Of a DNA stretch of 64,000 nt, positions 25,388-36,500 are shown one piece after another. The stretch spans positions 8,489,001-8,553,000 of the forward strand of contig NZ_CP108529.1 in the NCBI RefSeq assembly GCF_036002945.1, written 5' to 3'. The notes beneath the pieces are model-generated. The model did not search any database. It saw nothing but the letters and a program-made list of their open reading frames with translations, and was not told the origin of the DNA. This DNA is from Streptomyces sp. NBC_01224. Its GTDB lineage: Bacteria > Actinomycetota > Actinomycetes > Streptomycetales > Streptomycetaceae. How positions within the stretch are numbered: the first letter of the stretch is position 1; each line of letters starts with the position of its first letter. The position numbers and the translations under genes were made by a program.

Positions 25388-25957
25388 TCATCCGGACCCG
25401 TCAGTGACCCATCGGACAGGCATCCAACCCTCGTCGGCGGTGTGTTCCTTCAGGAAGGCCCCTGCGTGGGCGGCAGCCTCTTCCTTCGTGGCGAGAGTGA
25501 GTGCACCGTTGTCTTCGCTGCATGTTCCGTCAGCGCCCTGGCCCTTCCACCGCCAGCCATCCGACGATGTGTCTCGGAACAATTCGGCGGTACCACCGAA
25601 CAGTTCGAGGTTGCTCGCCCCCGTTTTCGGGGCTGCCGACTTGTCGACGGCGTCGGGCCACTTCTTGCGTGCACCCTGTCGGGTGATCCCCCAAGCAGCG
25701 CCCATCCGCTCGTAGCTCGCACCATGGGCACCGGCGGTCTGTGCGGCAATCGCCGTCAACCGTTTGACCTCCTCGTCCACTACCTTCCAGGTGCTGAGGA
25801 TGGACAGGGCCACGTCAGAGGGGTCTGCTGCCCACATGCGGTCCTCGGGGAGTCCGGTCGCTCGGGCGCGCATGGATGCAGCGAGCGGGTTGAGGGCTTC
25901 GAGGAGGGCCGTGTCGAGGGCCGTCAGTTCTGCGGTCGTGATCTCAGGCGTCACCAT
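25388..25957 (-). CDS. Hypothetical protein with a possible helix-turn-helix, behind a long palindrome
   Basis: This 189-residue protein is unrecognised beyond being of Streptomyces type. An N-terminal helical region (ELTALDTALLEALNPLAASM, LSTWKVVDEEVKRLTAIAAQTAG) leads to SYERMGAAWGITRQGARKKWP, which reads like a helix-turn-helix. The C-terminal part (DGWRWKGQGADGTCSEDNGALTLATKEEAAAH) looks like a small separate domain. The start codon lies 3 bp from a perfect 17-bp inverted repeat, so the protein may bind its own promoter. That is inference. Confidence 0.65.
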   Translation of the reverse strand: MVTPEITTAELTALDTALLEALNPLAASMRARATGLPEDRMWAADPSDVALSILSTWKVVDEEVKRLTAIAAQTAGAHGASYERMGAAWGITRQGARKKWPDAVDKSAAPKTGASNLELFGGTAELFRDTSSDGWRWKGQGADGTCSEDNGALTLATKEEAAAHAGAFLKEHTADEGWMPVRWVTDGSG

Positions 25958-25960
25958 GGA

Positions 25961-26004
25961 GGCAACTTTAGTTACCGAACCACCAGCCGGTAACTAAAGT
26001 TGCC
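25961..26004 (-). promoter_or_regulatory. Perfect 17-bp inverted repeat at the start of the 25388-25957 gene
   Basis: Arms 25961-25977 and 25988-26004 are exact reverse complements around a 10-nt spacer, with the AT-rich core CTTTAGTTACC. The repeat abuts the start codon at 25957 and covers the expected ribosome-site and -10 area. Confidence 0.75.
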
Positions 26005-26149
26005 AATTGGCATATGCCGATATCGGCTGCTGGATTGGGCTGCTGGATTGAATCCTGCAGGCGGCTGACCGTGAAGCCGATGCCGCGGTGTCGGTGGCCG
26101 CATGCCGCTGGCCCCGCAGCGCCCAGGAGACAGAACCGAGTGCACCTAG

Positions 26150-27235
26150 CTAGGTCCTGCGGCGCAGCACCGAGTCGGCCAGCCCCGCCCCGCACTTCTG
26201 CAACAGGCTGTACGCGAGAACGGGCAGGAGCACCTGAGGGCTGCTCGGCAGATTCGTCGCCGCTAGTACCGCACCTGCACTGCTGTTGTTCATTCCGCAG
26301 GTGAGCGTGATCGCGACCGTGTCCGCGCGGTTCGCCCGTACCGTGCGGGCCAGACACCAGCCGATGACAAAGGACGCCGCGCACAGGGCCCCGGACACGA
26401 CGACGGCCGCGACCAGCAGTGCGGGCCGCGGGTGGAGCAGGAAGCCGCCGAGCGCCCCACAGGCGTTGCTGTACGTGAGTAGTACTGCATCGACGAGTCC
26501 GAGCAGCCGCAGCCATGGCAGATGGCGTTCGAGCACAAGGCGGGGTGTCACCCGTTGGACGGCCAGACCGGCGACGCACGGCACGATCACGCTGATCACG
26601 GCGAACGCCCCGCCGTCCGTCGCCGCCATCCGGGACAGATCGTGGGCATAGTGGCCACGTGTCAAAGTCGAGGCCGCTGAGAGCATCAGCGGAATCGTCA
26701 GCGGACTCAGCAGGGTGGAGGCGAGCACGATCCCCACGACCAGGGAGTGGTTGCCGCCCGCTCGACCGCCCCAGACCGTGGCTCCGGCCGCGACCGGCAT
26801 GGCCCCCACGAGCGCGAGGCCGGTGATCAGTCCGCTGCAGCCGTCAGCATCGGGCAGTCGGCCCAGTGCAACGGCCAGGCAGGGCAGCAGGGCCAGCGGA
26901 ATGAGCGTATTGGCGGCCGTTCCCACCAGCAGCGGCAGTGGTCGGCGGACGAGCCGAGGCAGCCCCCCGGCAGGCACCCGTAACGCCGCGGTGAAGAGCA
27001 GATAGCCGAGCAGGAGCGACGGCAGGGTGAGCTGGGTACGGGCGGCGCTGCCGGGGACGGGCACCGCGGCGAGGTGAAGCTGTCGCAGGGCCAGTCCGGC
27101 CTGCGGCAGCAGCGTGGCCGCCGTGTACGCGGCCACCATCACCCAGGTCAGCCGTCGCTGGAGGAGCGCGAGCAGACGCGGCGTAACCGGTGGACGGATG
27201 ACACGGGTGGCACGTGCGGGAGAGATGAGTGGCAT
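26150..27235 (-). CDS. Bile acid:sodium symporter (BASS)-family membrane transporter
   Basis: This 361-residue polytopic protein has about ten TM helices. Typical family segments are LITGLALVGAMPVAAGATVW in the first half, and ALTLTCGMNNSSAGAVLAATNLP in the second, corresponding to the crossed discontinuous helices that bind Na+. BASS proteins export or import organic anions; the substrate here is unknown. No operon partner overlaps it; the next leftward-reading gene ends about 40 bp before its start. Confidence 0.75.
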   Translation of the reverse strand: MPLISPARATRVIRPPVTPRLLALLQRRLTWVMVAAYTAATLLPQAGLALRQLHLAAVPVPGSAARTQLTLPSLLLGYLLFTAALRVPAGGLPRLVRRPLPLLVGTAANTLIPLALLPCLAVALGRLPDADGCSGLITGLALVGAMPVAAGATVWGGRAGGNHSLVVGIVLASTLLSPLTIPLMLSAASTLTRGHYAHDLSRMAATDGGAFAVISVIVPCVAGLAVQRVTPRLVLERHLPWLRLLGLVDAVLLTYSNACGALGGFLLHPRPALLVAAVVVSGALCAASFVIGWCLARTVRANRADTVAITLTCGMNNSSAGAVLAATNLPSSPQVLLPVLAYSLLQKCGAGLADSVLRRRT

Positions 27236-27275
27236 CGCACGGAACCTCGATGGGGGTGGGGCCTGAACGGACCGG

Positions 27276-27980
27276 TCACTGCGGGTGCGGCAGTGCCTTC
27301 CGTATCAGCGCCGTCCCGAGCCCGATCCAGACCGTGGCGAACAGCCATCCGGCGAGTACATCCGTTGCCCAGTGAACGCCGAGCAGAACCCGGCTCACAC
27401 CGACGGCCGCGGCCCAGCAGACCACCAGGACAGCGACGACGGTACGGAGGGGACGCGGCCCGGTCCCGCCGCGCGTCCGGAGACCGAGGGCCGTGAGCAG
27501 CAGGCCGGCCATCAGCGCGGACGTCGTCGCGTGCCCGGAAGGGAAGGCGAAGCCCGAGGCGTGCGTGGCCCAGTCTCCCAGCGGCGGGCGGGGCCGGGCG
27601 ATCAGCTCCATGAGGCCGTAGCGGACACCCTGCGCAAGCAGCAGGAAGGCCAGGGCGCCTGCCGCGTACCCCAGTCGTCGGCGGGTGTCACGGCCGGCGA
27701 TCAGCCCGGCGATCACCGCTGTCCCGTACGGGAAAACTCCCGTACCGGTGGCAGTGATGGCCCGAGCGGTCGTCACCAGGCCCGACGGCCGATGCCGCAG
27801 CGACCAGTCGCGGCCGGCCCGGTCCAGGGCGGGCGGGGAGCCGTGCCGAGTGGCCAGGACGAGAGCCGCCAGCGCGATGAGTCCGAGCAGCCCGACGAGA
27901 ACGGCTCCCAGTGGTGCACGGAGCGGTAACGCGGCAGCTACGGACCGGGCGCGCGCGACCGCCGAAGCGTCTTCGGTCAC
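27276..27980 (-). CDS. PAP2-family phosphatase, second of the pair
   Basis: This 234-residue membrane phosphatase carries the three PAP2 motifs: ARPRPPLGDW, FAFPSGHATTSALMAG and SRVLLGVHWATDV. Family members remove phosphate from lipid phosphates such as phosphatidic acid or undecaprenyl diphosphate at the membrane surface. I start it at the GTG at 27980, which overlaps the stop of the preceding PAP2 gene (GTGA). The frame remains open upstream but only antisense-like residues appear there. It is the last gene of the DedA-PAP2-PAP2 operon. Confidence 0.85.
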   Translation of the reverse strand: MTEDASAVARARSVAAALPLRAPLGAVLVGLLGLIALAALVLATRHGSPPALDRAGRDWSLRHRPSGLVTTARAITATGTGVFPYGTAVIAGLIAGRDTRRRLGYAAGALAFLLLAQGVRYGLMELIARPRPPLGDWATHASGFAFPSGHATTSALMAGLLLTALGLRTRGGTGPRPLRTVVAVLVVCWAAAVGVSRVLLGVHWATDVLAGWLFATVWIGLGTALIRKALPHPQ

Positions 27981-28579
27981 CGTGTCGCCACCAGGGGACG
28001 CAGCGGGCTTTCGCGCAGCCGGACGACCGCCGGGGCACAGCGCCGCGCCGCGACCGTCAGCGGCCAGGCGACCAGCGCCCCGGTGACCAGCCCGATCAGC
28101 ACATCGTGCGGGTAGTGCACACCGATCCACACCCGGGACGCAGCCATCAGCAGAGCGGCAGGCACCGCAAGCGCCCCGAGCCGGCGGTCGGTCAGCCAGA
28201 TCGCCATCGCCGCGGCCGCCGCGATGGCGGCGTGGTTGCTGGGGAAGGACCAGTCACCGAGTCCGGGACATGCCTCCACCGTCACGACATGGAGGGTCTG
28301 GCACGGCCGTTGCTCATGGAAGGCCGACTTCACCAGATCGTTGACGATGTACGCGGCCACCACGACGAGCGGGGTGCAGAGCGCCATGGCGGTACGGGCG
28401 GGGCCTGCGGAGCGGGAGCGCCACCAGGACGCGAGCATCAGCAGGGCGAACAGCGCCAGTCCATAGTCCGACCAGACGCGGATGGTGGAATCCAGAGCGG
28501 CCGGGGAGCGCTGGGCCAGCTCGGTGATCCAGGTGTACAGGCCGCCGTCGAACGAGGTGGCGGTGGAGGCGAGAGGCAT
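27977..28579 (-). CDS. PAP2-family phosphatase, first of the pair
   Basis: The 200-residue protein has about five TM helices and PAP2 motifs KSAFHEQRPCQ, WSFPSNHAAIAAAAAMA (PSNH instead of PSGH) and SRVWIGVHYPHDV, with both catalytic histidines present. It resembles bacterial undecaprenyl-diphosphate phosphatases of the BcrC type. The ATG shares one base with the DedA stop (TGATG), so it is translationally coupled. The pairing with DedA, a putative lipid-carrier flippase, suggests undecaprenyl-phosphate recycling. Confidence 0.85.
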   Translation of the reverse strand: MPLASTATSFDGGLYTWITELAQRSPAALDSTIRVWSDYGLALFALLMLASWWRSRSAGPARTAMALCTPLVVVAAYIVNDLVKSAFHEQRPCQTLHVVTVEACPGLGDWSFPSNHAAIAAAAAMAIWLTDRRLGALAVPAALLMAASRVWIGVHYPHDVLIGLVTGALVAWPLTVAARRCAPAVVRLRESPLRPLVATR

Positions 28580-29247
28580 CAGCTGTTGTCTCCTTCGGCG
28601 GTGCGCCGGCGGCGGGAGCGGAGCAGTTCGGCGGCGAGCGGGATGAGGGAGACCACGACCACGACAGCGACGATCGGCAGCAGATAACGGTCGACGTTGG
28701 GCACCGAGGACCCCAGCGCGTATCCCGCGAGGACCAGTCCGACGGTCCAGACCGCCCCGCCGACGACCTGCCACAGCGTGAAGAGCCCGGCAGGGACGTT
28801 GAGCGCCCCGGCCAGCGGGTTGAGCACCGTGCGTACGACGGGTACGAAGCGGGCCAGCACGATCGCCCGCGCATGGCCGTATCTGCCGAGTAGCTCCTCG
28901 GCGCGGGCGGCGCCCTCGTGCAGCCGTTTGGCGCGGCTGCGGGCGAGCAGGGCCCGGCCACCGCGGCGACCGATCCAGTAGCCGACCTGCGCACCGAGCA
29001 GCGCGCCGGTCACGGCGGCGATCAGCACCTGCGGCAACGACAGCTGGACCGGGCCGTGGGTGCCCGACACACAGAGCAGGCCCGCCGTGAACAGGAGGGA
29101 ATCGCCGGGCAGAAAGAAGCCGACGAGCAGTCCTGTCTCGGCGAAGAGCACGACGGCGATGCCGAGCGCACCGAACGCTCCGAGCAGTGAACCCGCATCG
29201 AGCAGGTTCACCGCTTGCGGCGCGGCCGCCAGTGAGAATACGGACAC
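28579..29247 (-). CDS. DedA-family membrane protein
   Basis: This 222-residue protein has the DedA (SNARE-associated/VTT) hallmarks: VVLFAETGLLVGFFLPGDSLLFTAG near the N-terminus and ARFVPVVRTVLNPLAGALNVPAGLF in the middle, with the conserved arginines. DedA proteins are linked to lipid-carrier (undecaprenyl phosphate) flipping and membrane homeostasis. Start is a GTG with GGGAGA upstream. It heads the leftward operon and shares a promoter region with blaI. Confidence 0.88.
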   Translation of the reverse strand: MSVFSLAAAPQAVNLLDAGSLLGAFGALGIAVVLFAETGLLVGFFLPGDSLLFTAGLLCVSGTHGPVQLSLPQVLIAAVTGALLGAQVGYWIGRRGGRALLARSRAKRLHEGAARAEELLGRYGHARAIVLARFVPVVRTVLNPLAGALNVPAGLFTLWQVVGGAVWTVGLVLAGYALGSSVPNVDRYLLPIVAVVVVVSLIPLAAELLRSRRRRTAEGDNS

Positions 29248-29301
29248 GGTGGAAGGTCTCCCATAATGGTGAGCGGGCGCCCTACGGAACGCCCGGACTG
29301 A

Positions 29302-29334
29302 CTACAGTGATGTAGACGGTCTACGTCACTGTAG
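29302..29334. promoter_or_regulatory. BlaI-type operator in the divergent promoter
   Basis: Nearly perfect palindrome: arms 29302-29317 and 29319-29334 match at 15 of 16 positions around one centre base (CTACAGTGATGTAGAC / GTCTACGTCACTGTAG). It has the TACA...TGTA pattern used by BlaI/MecI repressors and lies between the DedA operon and blaI. Confidence 0.85.
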
Positions 29335-29360
29335 ACGCCCGAAGGCGGAGGAGAGTTCCC

Positions 29361-29834
29361 ATGTCCCAGGTGAAGGGGATATCGAGCGGAGAACCCGACC
29401 CACTCTCGTACGGCGAACCGGCCCCCGGGCCGGCAACGGAAGCCGTACCCGAGCGCCCGTCACCGCACCACACCGCATCGGAGCGGCGCCCGTCCGGCGA
29501 GCTGGAGTCCACGATCCTGGCGGCCCTGTGGGCGGCCGAAACCCCGCTCACTCCAGGCCAGGTGCAGGGGGCGATCGGGGCGGCTCTCGCCCGCACCACC
29601 GTCACGACGATCCTGTCGCGTCTCTACGAAAAGGGTACGGTCACCCGAACCCGCTCAGGCCGCGGATTCGCCTACACCCCCACCGAGGACGCGCCCGGGC
29701 TGACCGCCCGCCGGATGCACAGCGAACTGCAGAAGGAGGAGGACCGCAGCACGGTGCTGGCCCGATTCGTGTCACAGCTCACCGACGAGGACGAGCAGCT
29801 GCTCCGGGACCTGCTCGATGGAGAAGCCCGATGA
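29361..29834 (+). CDS. BlaI/MecI/CopY-family repressor
   Basis: This 157-residue protein has an extended disordered N-terminus of about 45 residues followed by the BlaI winged helix (SGELESTILAALWAAETPLTPGQVQGAIG, ARTTVTTILSRLYEKGTVTRTRSGRGFAYTP). A C-terminal dimerisation helix ends LTDEDEQLLRDLLDGEAR. Such repressors are inactivated by proteolysis triggered by a sensor peptidase; the M56 peptidase gene overlaps it by 4 bp. An AGGAGAG site precedes the ATG. Confidence 0.9.
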   Translation: MSQVKGISSGEPDPLSYGEPAPGPATEAVPERPSPHHTASERRPSGELESTILAALWAAETPLTPGQVQGAIGAALARTTVTTILSRLYEKGTVTRTRSGRGFAYTPTEDAPGLTARRMHSELQKEEDRSTVLARFVSQLTDEDEQLLRDLLDGEAR

Positions 29835-30775
29835 TCTATGCCGTGTGGGTTCCGCTGCTGATGCCCTTCGTCGCGGTACCCGCAGCCCGTCGCCTGGCAG
29901 ACGCCCTGTCGCCGGTGCGGGCCGTACGGCTGCTTGCCTCCACGGGCATCGGCCTCGCCCTGTGCAGCCTGCTCGCCCTGGCCCTGCTGGTGGTGCCCGG
30001 CGCGACCCGGTTCTCCGCCGTCTCCGCCTTCGGTGAACTCGTCAGGCCGCTCTCCGACGCAGCTCCCGCCGTCGCCGTGCCCCTCGCGGCTGCCGCACTG
30101 GCGCTGCTGGCGGGCTGCGCCACCGCCGTCACCCGCACCGCCCGCCGCCACTGGACGGAGCTGCACCGGTCCGCGCAGCCGTCCGAGTGCACCGGCGGCG
30201 AGCTGGCCGTCCTGCGAGACAGCCGGCCCGACGCGTATGCCCTGCCCGGACGTCCCGGCACTCCCGGCCGGATCGTCGTCACCACGGGGATGCTACGCGC
30301 CCTGGACCCCGCCGAACGCGACGCCCTGCTGGCACACGAACGCGCCCATCTCGCAGGCCACCACCACCTCTTCATCGCCGCCACCGAAGTGGCGGCACTC
30401 TGTCATCCCGCGCTGCGCACCCTGCGCGCGCCCATGGGCTACGCCCTGGAGCGCTGCGCCGACGAGGCTGCCGCCTCCGCCGTCGGCGACCGAAGGGTCG
30501 CCGCCCGGGCCATCGGCCGTGCCGCCCTCGCCACACGCGCCGCCGAAGGCGTCGCGCAGCCTCGCCCACGAGTGGCACTCGCCGCAGCGGCCGGGCCCGT
30601 ACCGCGCCGCGTCGCCGCACTCCTGGGCCGGAGCGCCCCGCGACCCCGCGTCGGCCGGGCGGCCGCTGCGGCGCTGCTGGCCTGCCTGGTCATCTCCAGC
30701 GCCGCCGCGCTCGACGCGACGAGCGATCTGCACAGCAGCATCGAAGCGGCCCAGGGCGAGAATCCGCAGCACTGA
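29831..30775 (+). CDS. M56-family (BlaR1/MecR1-like) membrane metallopeptidase
   Basis: This 314-residue protein has three or four N-terminal TM helices, a zinc-binding HERAH motif at residues 169-173 within DALLAHERAHLAGHH, then the conserved ERCADEAAASAVGDRR segment with the third zinc ligand. A final TM helix (AAAALLACLVISSAAAL) is close to the C-terminus. No penicillin-binding sensor domain is present, as usual for Streptomyces M56 proteins. Its start overlaps the blaI stop (ATGA), so it is probably the sensor-protease that relieves BlaI repression. Confidence 0.88.
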   Translation: MIYAVWVPLLMPFVAVPAARRLADALSPVRAVRLLASTGIGLALCSLLALALLVVPGATRFSAVSAFGELVRPLSDAAPAVAVPLAAAALALLAGCATAVTRTARRHWTELHRSAQPSECTGGELAVLRDSRPDAYALPGRPGTPGRIVVTTGMLRALDPAERDALLAHERAHLAGHHHLFIAATEVAALCHPALRTLRAPMGYALERCADEAAASAVGDRRVAARAIGRAALATRAAEGVAQPRPRVALAAAAGPVPRRVAALLGRSAPRPRVGRAAAAALLACLVISSAAALDATSDLHSSIEAAQGENPQH

Positions 30776-30876
30776 CCTCGCCCGGCGGGCTGCCGCCGCA
30801 GGCCGCCTTTTCTCCTGGGCCGGGTCCTCGGCCGGAGCTGCCCGAAAAACCCATGGGCGGCTCCAACGGCCTTGGC

Positions 30877-31070
30877 TACACTGAACGCCATGGGTTCGTA
30901 CTACTTCTTTCGCTGATTCCGGGCACGGACGCCGCCGCGCGACGCTGAGCGTCGCCGGGTGACCCCAGGGGCCACCCCCGCGTGCCGCAGTCCCTTCCGC
31001 CCGCCCGGCAGCCCCGCCCCGCAGCGCACCTTCATGCGCCGCCGAGGCATGTCACCTCAGGGAAAGCACC
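30877..31070 (+). promoter_or_regulatory. Leader region of the ABC-F gene: promoter, leader peptide and attenuator-like hairpins
   Basis: A TACACT -10 box (30877-30882) lies 7 nt before the ATG of an 8-codon ORF, so the transcript would begin at or next to that ATG. Past the small ORF are two stem-loops: 30939-30955 (7-bp stem, 3-nt loop) and about 30956-30977. This is the layout of ribosome-mediated attenuation. Confidence 0.55.
30890..30916 (+). CDS. Leaderless leader peptide MGSYYFFR
   Basis: An ATG at the probable transcription start opens an 8-residue peptide, MGSYYFFR, ending in TGA at 30916. It lies 154 bp upstream of an ABC-F ATPase gene. Four consecutive aromatic residues before Arg are unusual for random GC-rich DNA. 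Antibiotic-resistance ABC-F genes in Gram-positive bacteria are often controlled by ribosome stalling on such short ORFs. Confidence 0.55.
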   Translation: MGSYYFFR

Positions 31071-32720
<1,650 letters not shown>

Positions 32721-32780
32721 GTCAGGATGCGGTCGAACATCACCTGCACACCCCGGAGATCGACCGCACAGACGACGAAA

Positions 32781-32810
32781 CGCCCGCTCAGGGCCCGTCC
32801 TGAGCGGGCG
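32781..32810. terminator. Bidirectional terminator between ABC-F and NUDIX genes
   Basis: Perfect 11-bp stem (32781-32791 with 32800-32810) between two convergent genes. The NUDIX stop codon lies in the left arm and loop. Confidence 0.8.
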
Positions 32811-33315
32811 TCACCCGCCCGTACTCCACGTGTTCCCGCAGCCTTTCGAGGAAGATCCGCTGGCCCGTGACGAGCCGCTCCGCGGCCTCCTGGGGCGTGC
32901 ACCAGGCGAACCGGTCGATCTCCGGGAACTCGCGCAGCACACCGGACCCCCTCGGCCACTCCATGGTGAACGTTCCGGGAACGGCCGCCGCAGCATCGAG
33001 ATCCGCCTCCATCGCCCACACCGTCACGGTCTTGCCGCCGGACTGACGGGCCTCACCGAGCGCCACCCACTCACCGTCCGGCGCCGGACGGCCGAACTCC
33101 TCCTCGAACTCACGGCGGGCTGCGGCCGCGGGTTCCTCGGCAGGGCCGTACTCACCCTTGGGAATCGACCACGCCGCACTCTCGCGGCCCGCCCAGAACG
33201 GGCCGCCCATATGCCCGATGAGCACCTCGAAACCGGCACTGTCGTACGAGGCCCCGTCCGGTCGGCGGAACAGAAGGAGACCCGCACTGCGCGTGGCGCG
33301 CTTCTGGGATGGCAT
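32788..33315 (-). CDS. NUDIX hydrolase
   Basis: This 175-residue protein has a full NUDIX box, GEYGPAEEPAAAARREFEEEFG, after KRATRSAGLLLFRR and WSIPKGE. The charged helix and the flanking residues match predicted NTP pyrophosphohydrolases common in Streptomyces. Substrate unknown. I take the Met at 33315 as the start, since the frame upstream to 33501 is antisense-like. It converges with the ABC-F gene on a shared terminator. Confidence 0.85.
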   Translation of the reverse strand: MPSQKRATRSAGLLLFRRPDGASYDSAGFEVLIGHMGGPFWAGRESAAWSIPKGEYGPAEEPAAAARREFEEEFGRPAPDGEWVALGEARQSGGKTVTVWAMEADLDAAAAVPGTFTMEWPRGSGVLREFPEIDRFAWCTPQEAAERLVTGQRIFLERLREHVEYGRVTPAQDGP

Positions 33316-33524
33316 GCCGTCAAGTCTGCGTCCCGGTACATACGCCACCACGGACGACACTCCTTTCCCGGTGATCACCGCCGTCATCGAGTCGACGCGC
33401 CCTGTTTCCCCCGAGGTTCCCGATGCCCCCTGGTGCGCGGCTGTGCGCGCGGCCATGCTGTCCGCCGACAGCGCTTTCTGCCCGCGGGCCGAGCCGCGCA
33501 ACCATCGGGATTCCAGGAGGATTT

Positions 33525-36500
33525 GTGGTCCTTGGCATAGTCGGCAAGACGACCGGACCGCGCGGGAGGGCGGCGCGAGGGTACGGAACGGTCGCGCGGC
33601 CGCTCGTGCTGCTCGCGACGGTCTCCGCGATGACGGTCGGCGCGATCTCTCCCGCGCTCGCCGATTCGACCCCTGACCCCCGTCCCCGTACCTCCGCCGA
33701 AATCCTCAGACCGGTCGCCCCACCACCCGCAAGCAACCCGGCAGGGGAATCCAGATCGGTCGCGGACGGCGACGGTATCGAGACCGCTCGTACGTCGCGC
33801 CCGATCGCCCCGGGTGTCCGTATCGACTCGTACGACCGGCTCGAATCCGACAAGTGGCTGCGGGTCGACTCCCTCTCCGTCGACCTCACCGGGACCGGCG
33901 TACACGCCGACTACCTCTCCACCGGCAAGGTCTCCGACCGGCGCACGGTCTCCGAACTCGCCGCCGGCCACGACGCGGGCCGTGGCCGCCGCACCGTCGC
34001 CGCGATCAACGCCGACTTCTTCGACATCAACCAGACCGGTGCACCGGAAGGGATCGGCATCAAGGACGGGATCACCGTCCAGTCGCCCGCCCCGGGAATC
34101 AACCGGGCCGTCGGCATCGGCCCCGACAGCGCCGGCCGCATCCTGAACCTGTACTTCGAGGGGACGCTCACCCTGCCCGCCGGGCAGCAGCCGCTCGCCG
34201 CGTACAACGCCGCCAATGTGCCTGCCGGGGGAGTCGGCGCGTACACCTCAGCCTGGGGAACCGCCGACCGTGCCCTGACCGTGGACAATGCGACCCCGGT
34301 CACCGAAGCGGTCGTGCGGGACGGCAAGGTCGTCTCCGTCTCGGACACCCCCGGACCGGGAGCCGTCCCCGACGACACCACCGTCCTGGTCGGCCGTGAA
34401 GCCGGGGCCGTCGCACTCGACGCCCTGAAGCCCGGCGACCCGGTGTCCCTGACCTACCGGGCACGCACCGACAGCGGAGCCGTGCCGCGCACCGCGGTCG
34501 GCGGCCGTGAACTTCTCGTCGTCGACGGAGTCGCACAGAACCACGACGGCGAGGGCAACAACACCGCAGCGCCCCGCACCGCCGTCGGCTTCTCCAAGGA
34601 CGGCCGGACCATGCAGATCCTCACCGTCGACGGGCGGCAGGCCGACAGCGGCGGCGTCACCCTCACCGAACTCGGTCTGATGATGCAGCGCGCCGGCTCG
34701 TACAGCGCACTCAATCTGGACGGCGGCGGATCGTCGACCCTCGTCGCGCGCGAGCCCGGCAGCGACGCGCTCCGGGTGGAGAACAGCCCGTCCGACGGCA
34801 GTGAACGCACCGTCCCCAACGGCCTCGCACTCACCGCCCCCGACGGCAGCGGCCGGCTCAGGGGCTTCTGGGTCCAGCCCCGTACGCCCGCCGGTTCCGC
34901 ACCGGGCGCAGACCCTGTGAAGGGCGGCCACCCCGACCGCGTCTTCCCCGGACTCACCCGACGCCTCACCGCGACCGGATACGACGAGACGTACGGCCCC
35001 GCCGACGGAAACCCTCGCTGGCGTACGGTACGAGGCGCCGTCGGTACGGTCGACGGCAACGGGCTCTTCACCGCGCGCCGCAGTGGCACCACCGACGTAC
35101 GCGCCGAACACGGACCGGCGCGCGGCAGCACATCCCTGACCGTCCTCGACACGCTCGCCCGGATCGAGCCGACCACCCAGCGGGTGGGCCTCGCCGACGC
35201 CGAGGCCACCGGCACTTTCGGCATCGTCGGACTCGATGCCCATGGCACCAGCGCCCCCGTCGAACCGCGCGACATCACCCTCGACTACGACCGCGCACTC
35301 TTCGACATCCGCGACGACGGCCAGGGCTCCTTCACCGTCACCTCACGCACCGGCAGCGGCGCCGGACAGATCAGGGCAACCGTGGCCGGCACCACCACCG
35401 TCCTCGCCGTCAGCGTCGGCCTCACCGAGCAGGCAGTCTCCTCGTTCGACGACGCAGGGTCCTGGAAGTTCAGCCAGGCCCGGGCGAGCGGTTCCCTCGC
35501 CGCCACGCCCGACGGCCGCACCGGCACCGGACTGAGGCTCACCTACGATTTCACCCAGTCCACCGCGACCCGCGCCGCCTACGCCACCCCGCCCCAGCCG
35601 ATCACCGTGCCCGGCCAGCCCCAGTCGTTCAAGCTGTGGATCAAGGGTGACGGCAAGGGCGCCTGGCCGACCCTGCACCTCAAGGACGCCGCAGGCTCCG
35701 ACCAACTGTTGCGCGGACCGTACGTCACCTGGACCGGCTGGCGACAAGTCACCTTCGCCGTACCGCCGGGAGCTGCCATGCCGCTCTCCGTGTCCCGCTT
35801 CTACCTCGCGGAGACCGCGGCCGCCAAACAGTACACGGGTGAGATCGTCATCGACGAGCTCACCGCGCAGGTGCCGCCAACCGTCGACCTTCCCGAACAG
35901 GTGGCTTCCGCCGACCCGTTGATCGACCCGGCAGCCGTGACCGAGCGCAGGGACTGGCGGTTCGCGGTGATGTCGGACGCCCAGTTCGTCGCCCGTGACC
36001 CGGACAGCGCAATCGTCACCCAGGCGCGGCGCACCCTGCGCGAGATCAAGGCGGCCGGCCCGGACTTCCTCGTGATCAACGGCGACCTCGTCGACGAGGG
36101 ATCGCCCGCCGACCTGGCCTTCGCCCACCGGATCCTCACCGAGGAACTCGGTGACTCGCTGCCCTGGTACTACGTACCGGGCAATCACGAAGTGATGGGC
36201 GGAAAAATCGACAATTTCGTCACCGAATTCGGGCCCGCCCAGCGGACGTTCGACCACAAGGGCACCCGCTTCGTCACGCTCGACACATCCAGCCTCAGCC
36301 TGCGCGGCGGAGGCTTCGCCCAGATCAAGCAGCTCCGCGCCCAGCTGGACGCGGCGGCGAAGGACCGGACCGTGGACTCGGTCATGCTGATCGAGCACGT
36401 GCCGCCGCGCGACCCGACCGTACAGAAGGGCAGCCAGCTCGGGGACCGCAAGGAGGCGGCCCTCGTCGAACAGTGGCTCGCCGACTTCCGCCGTACGACG

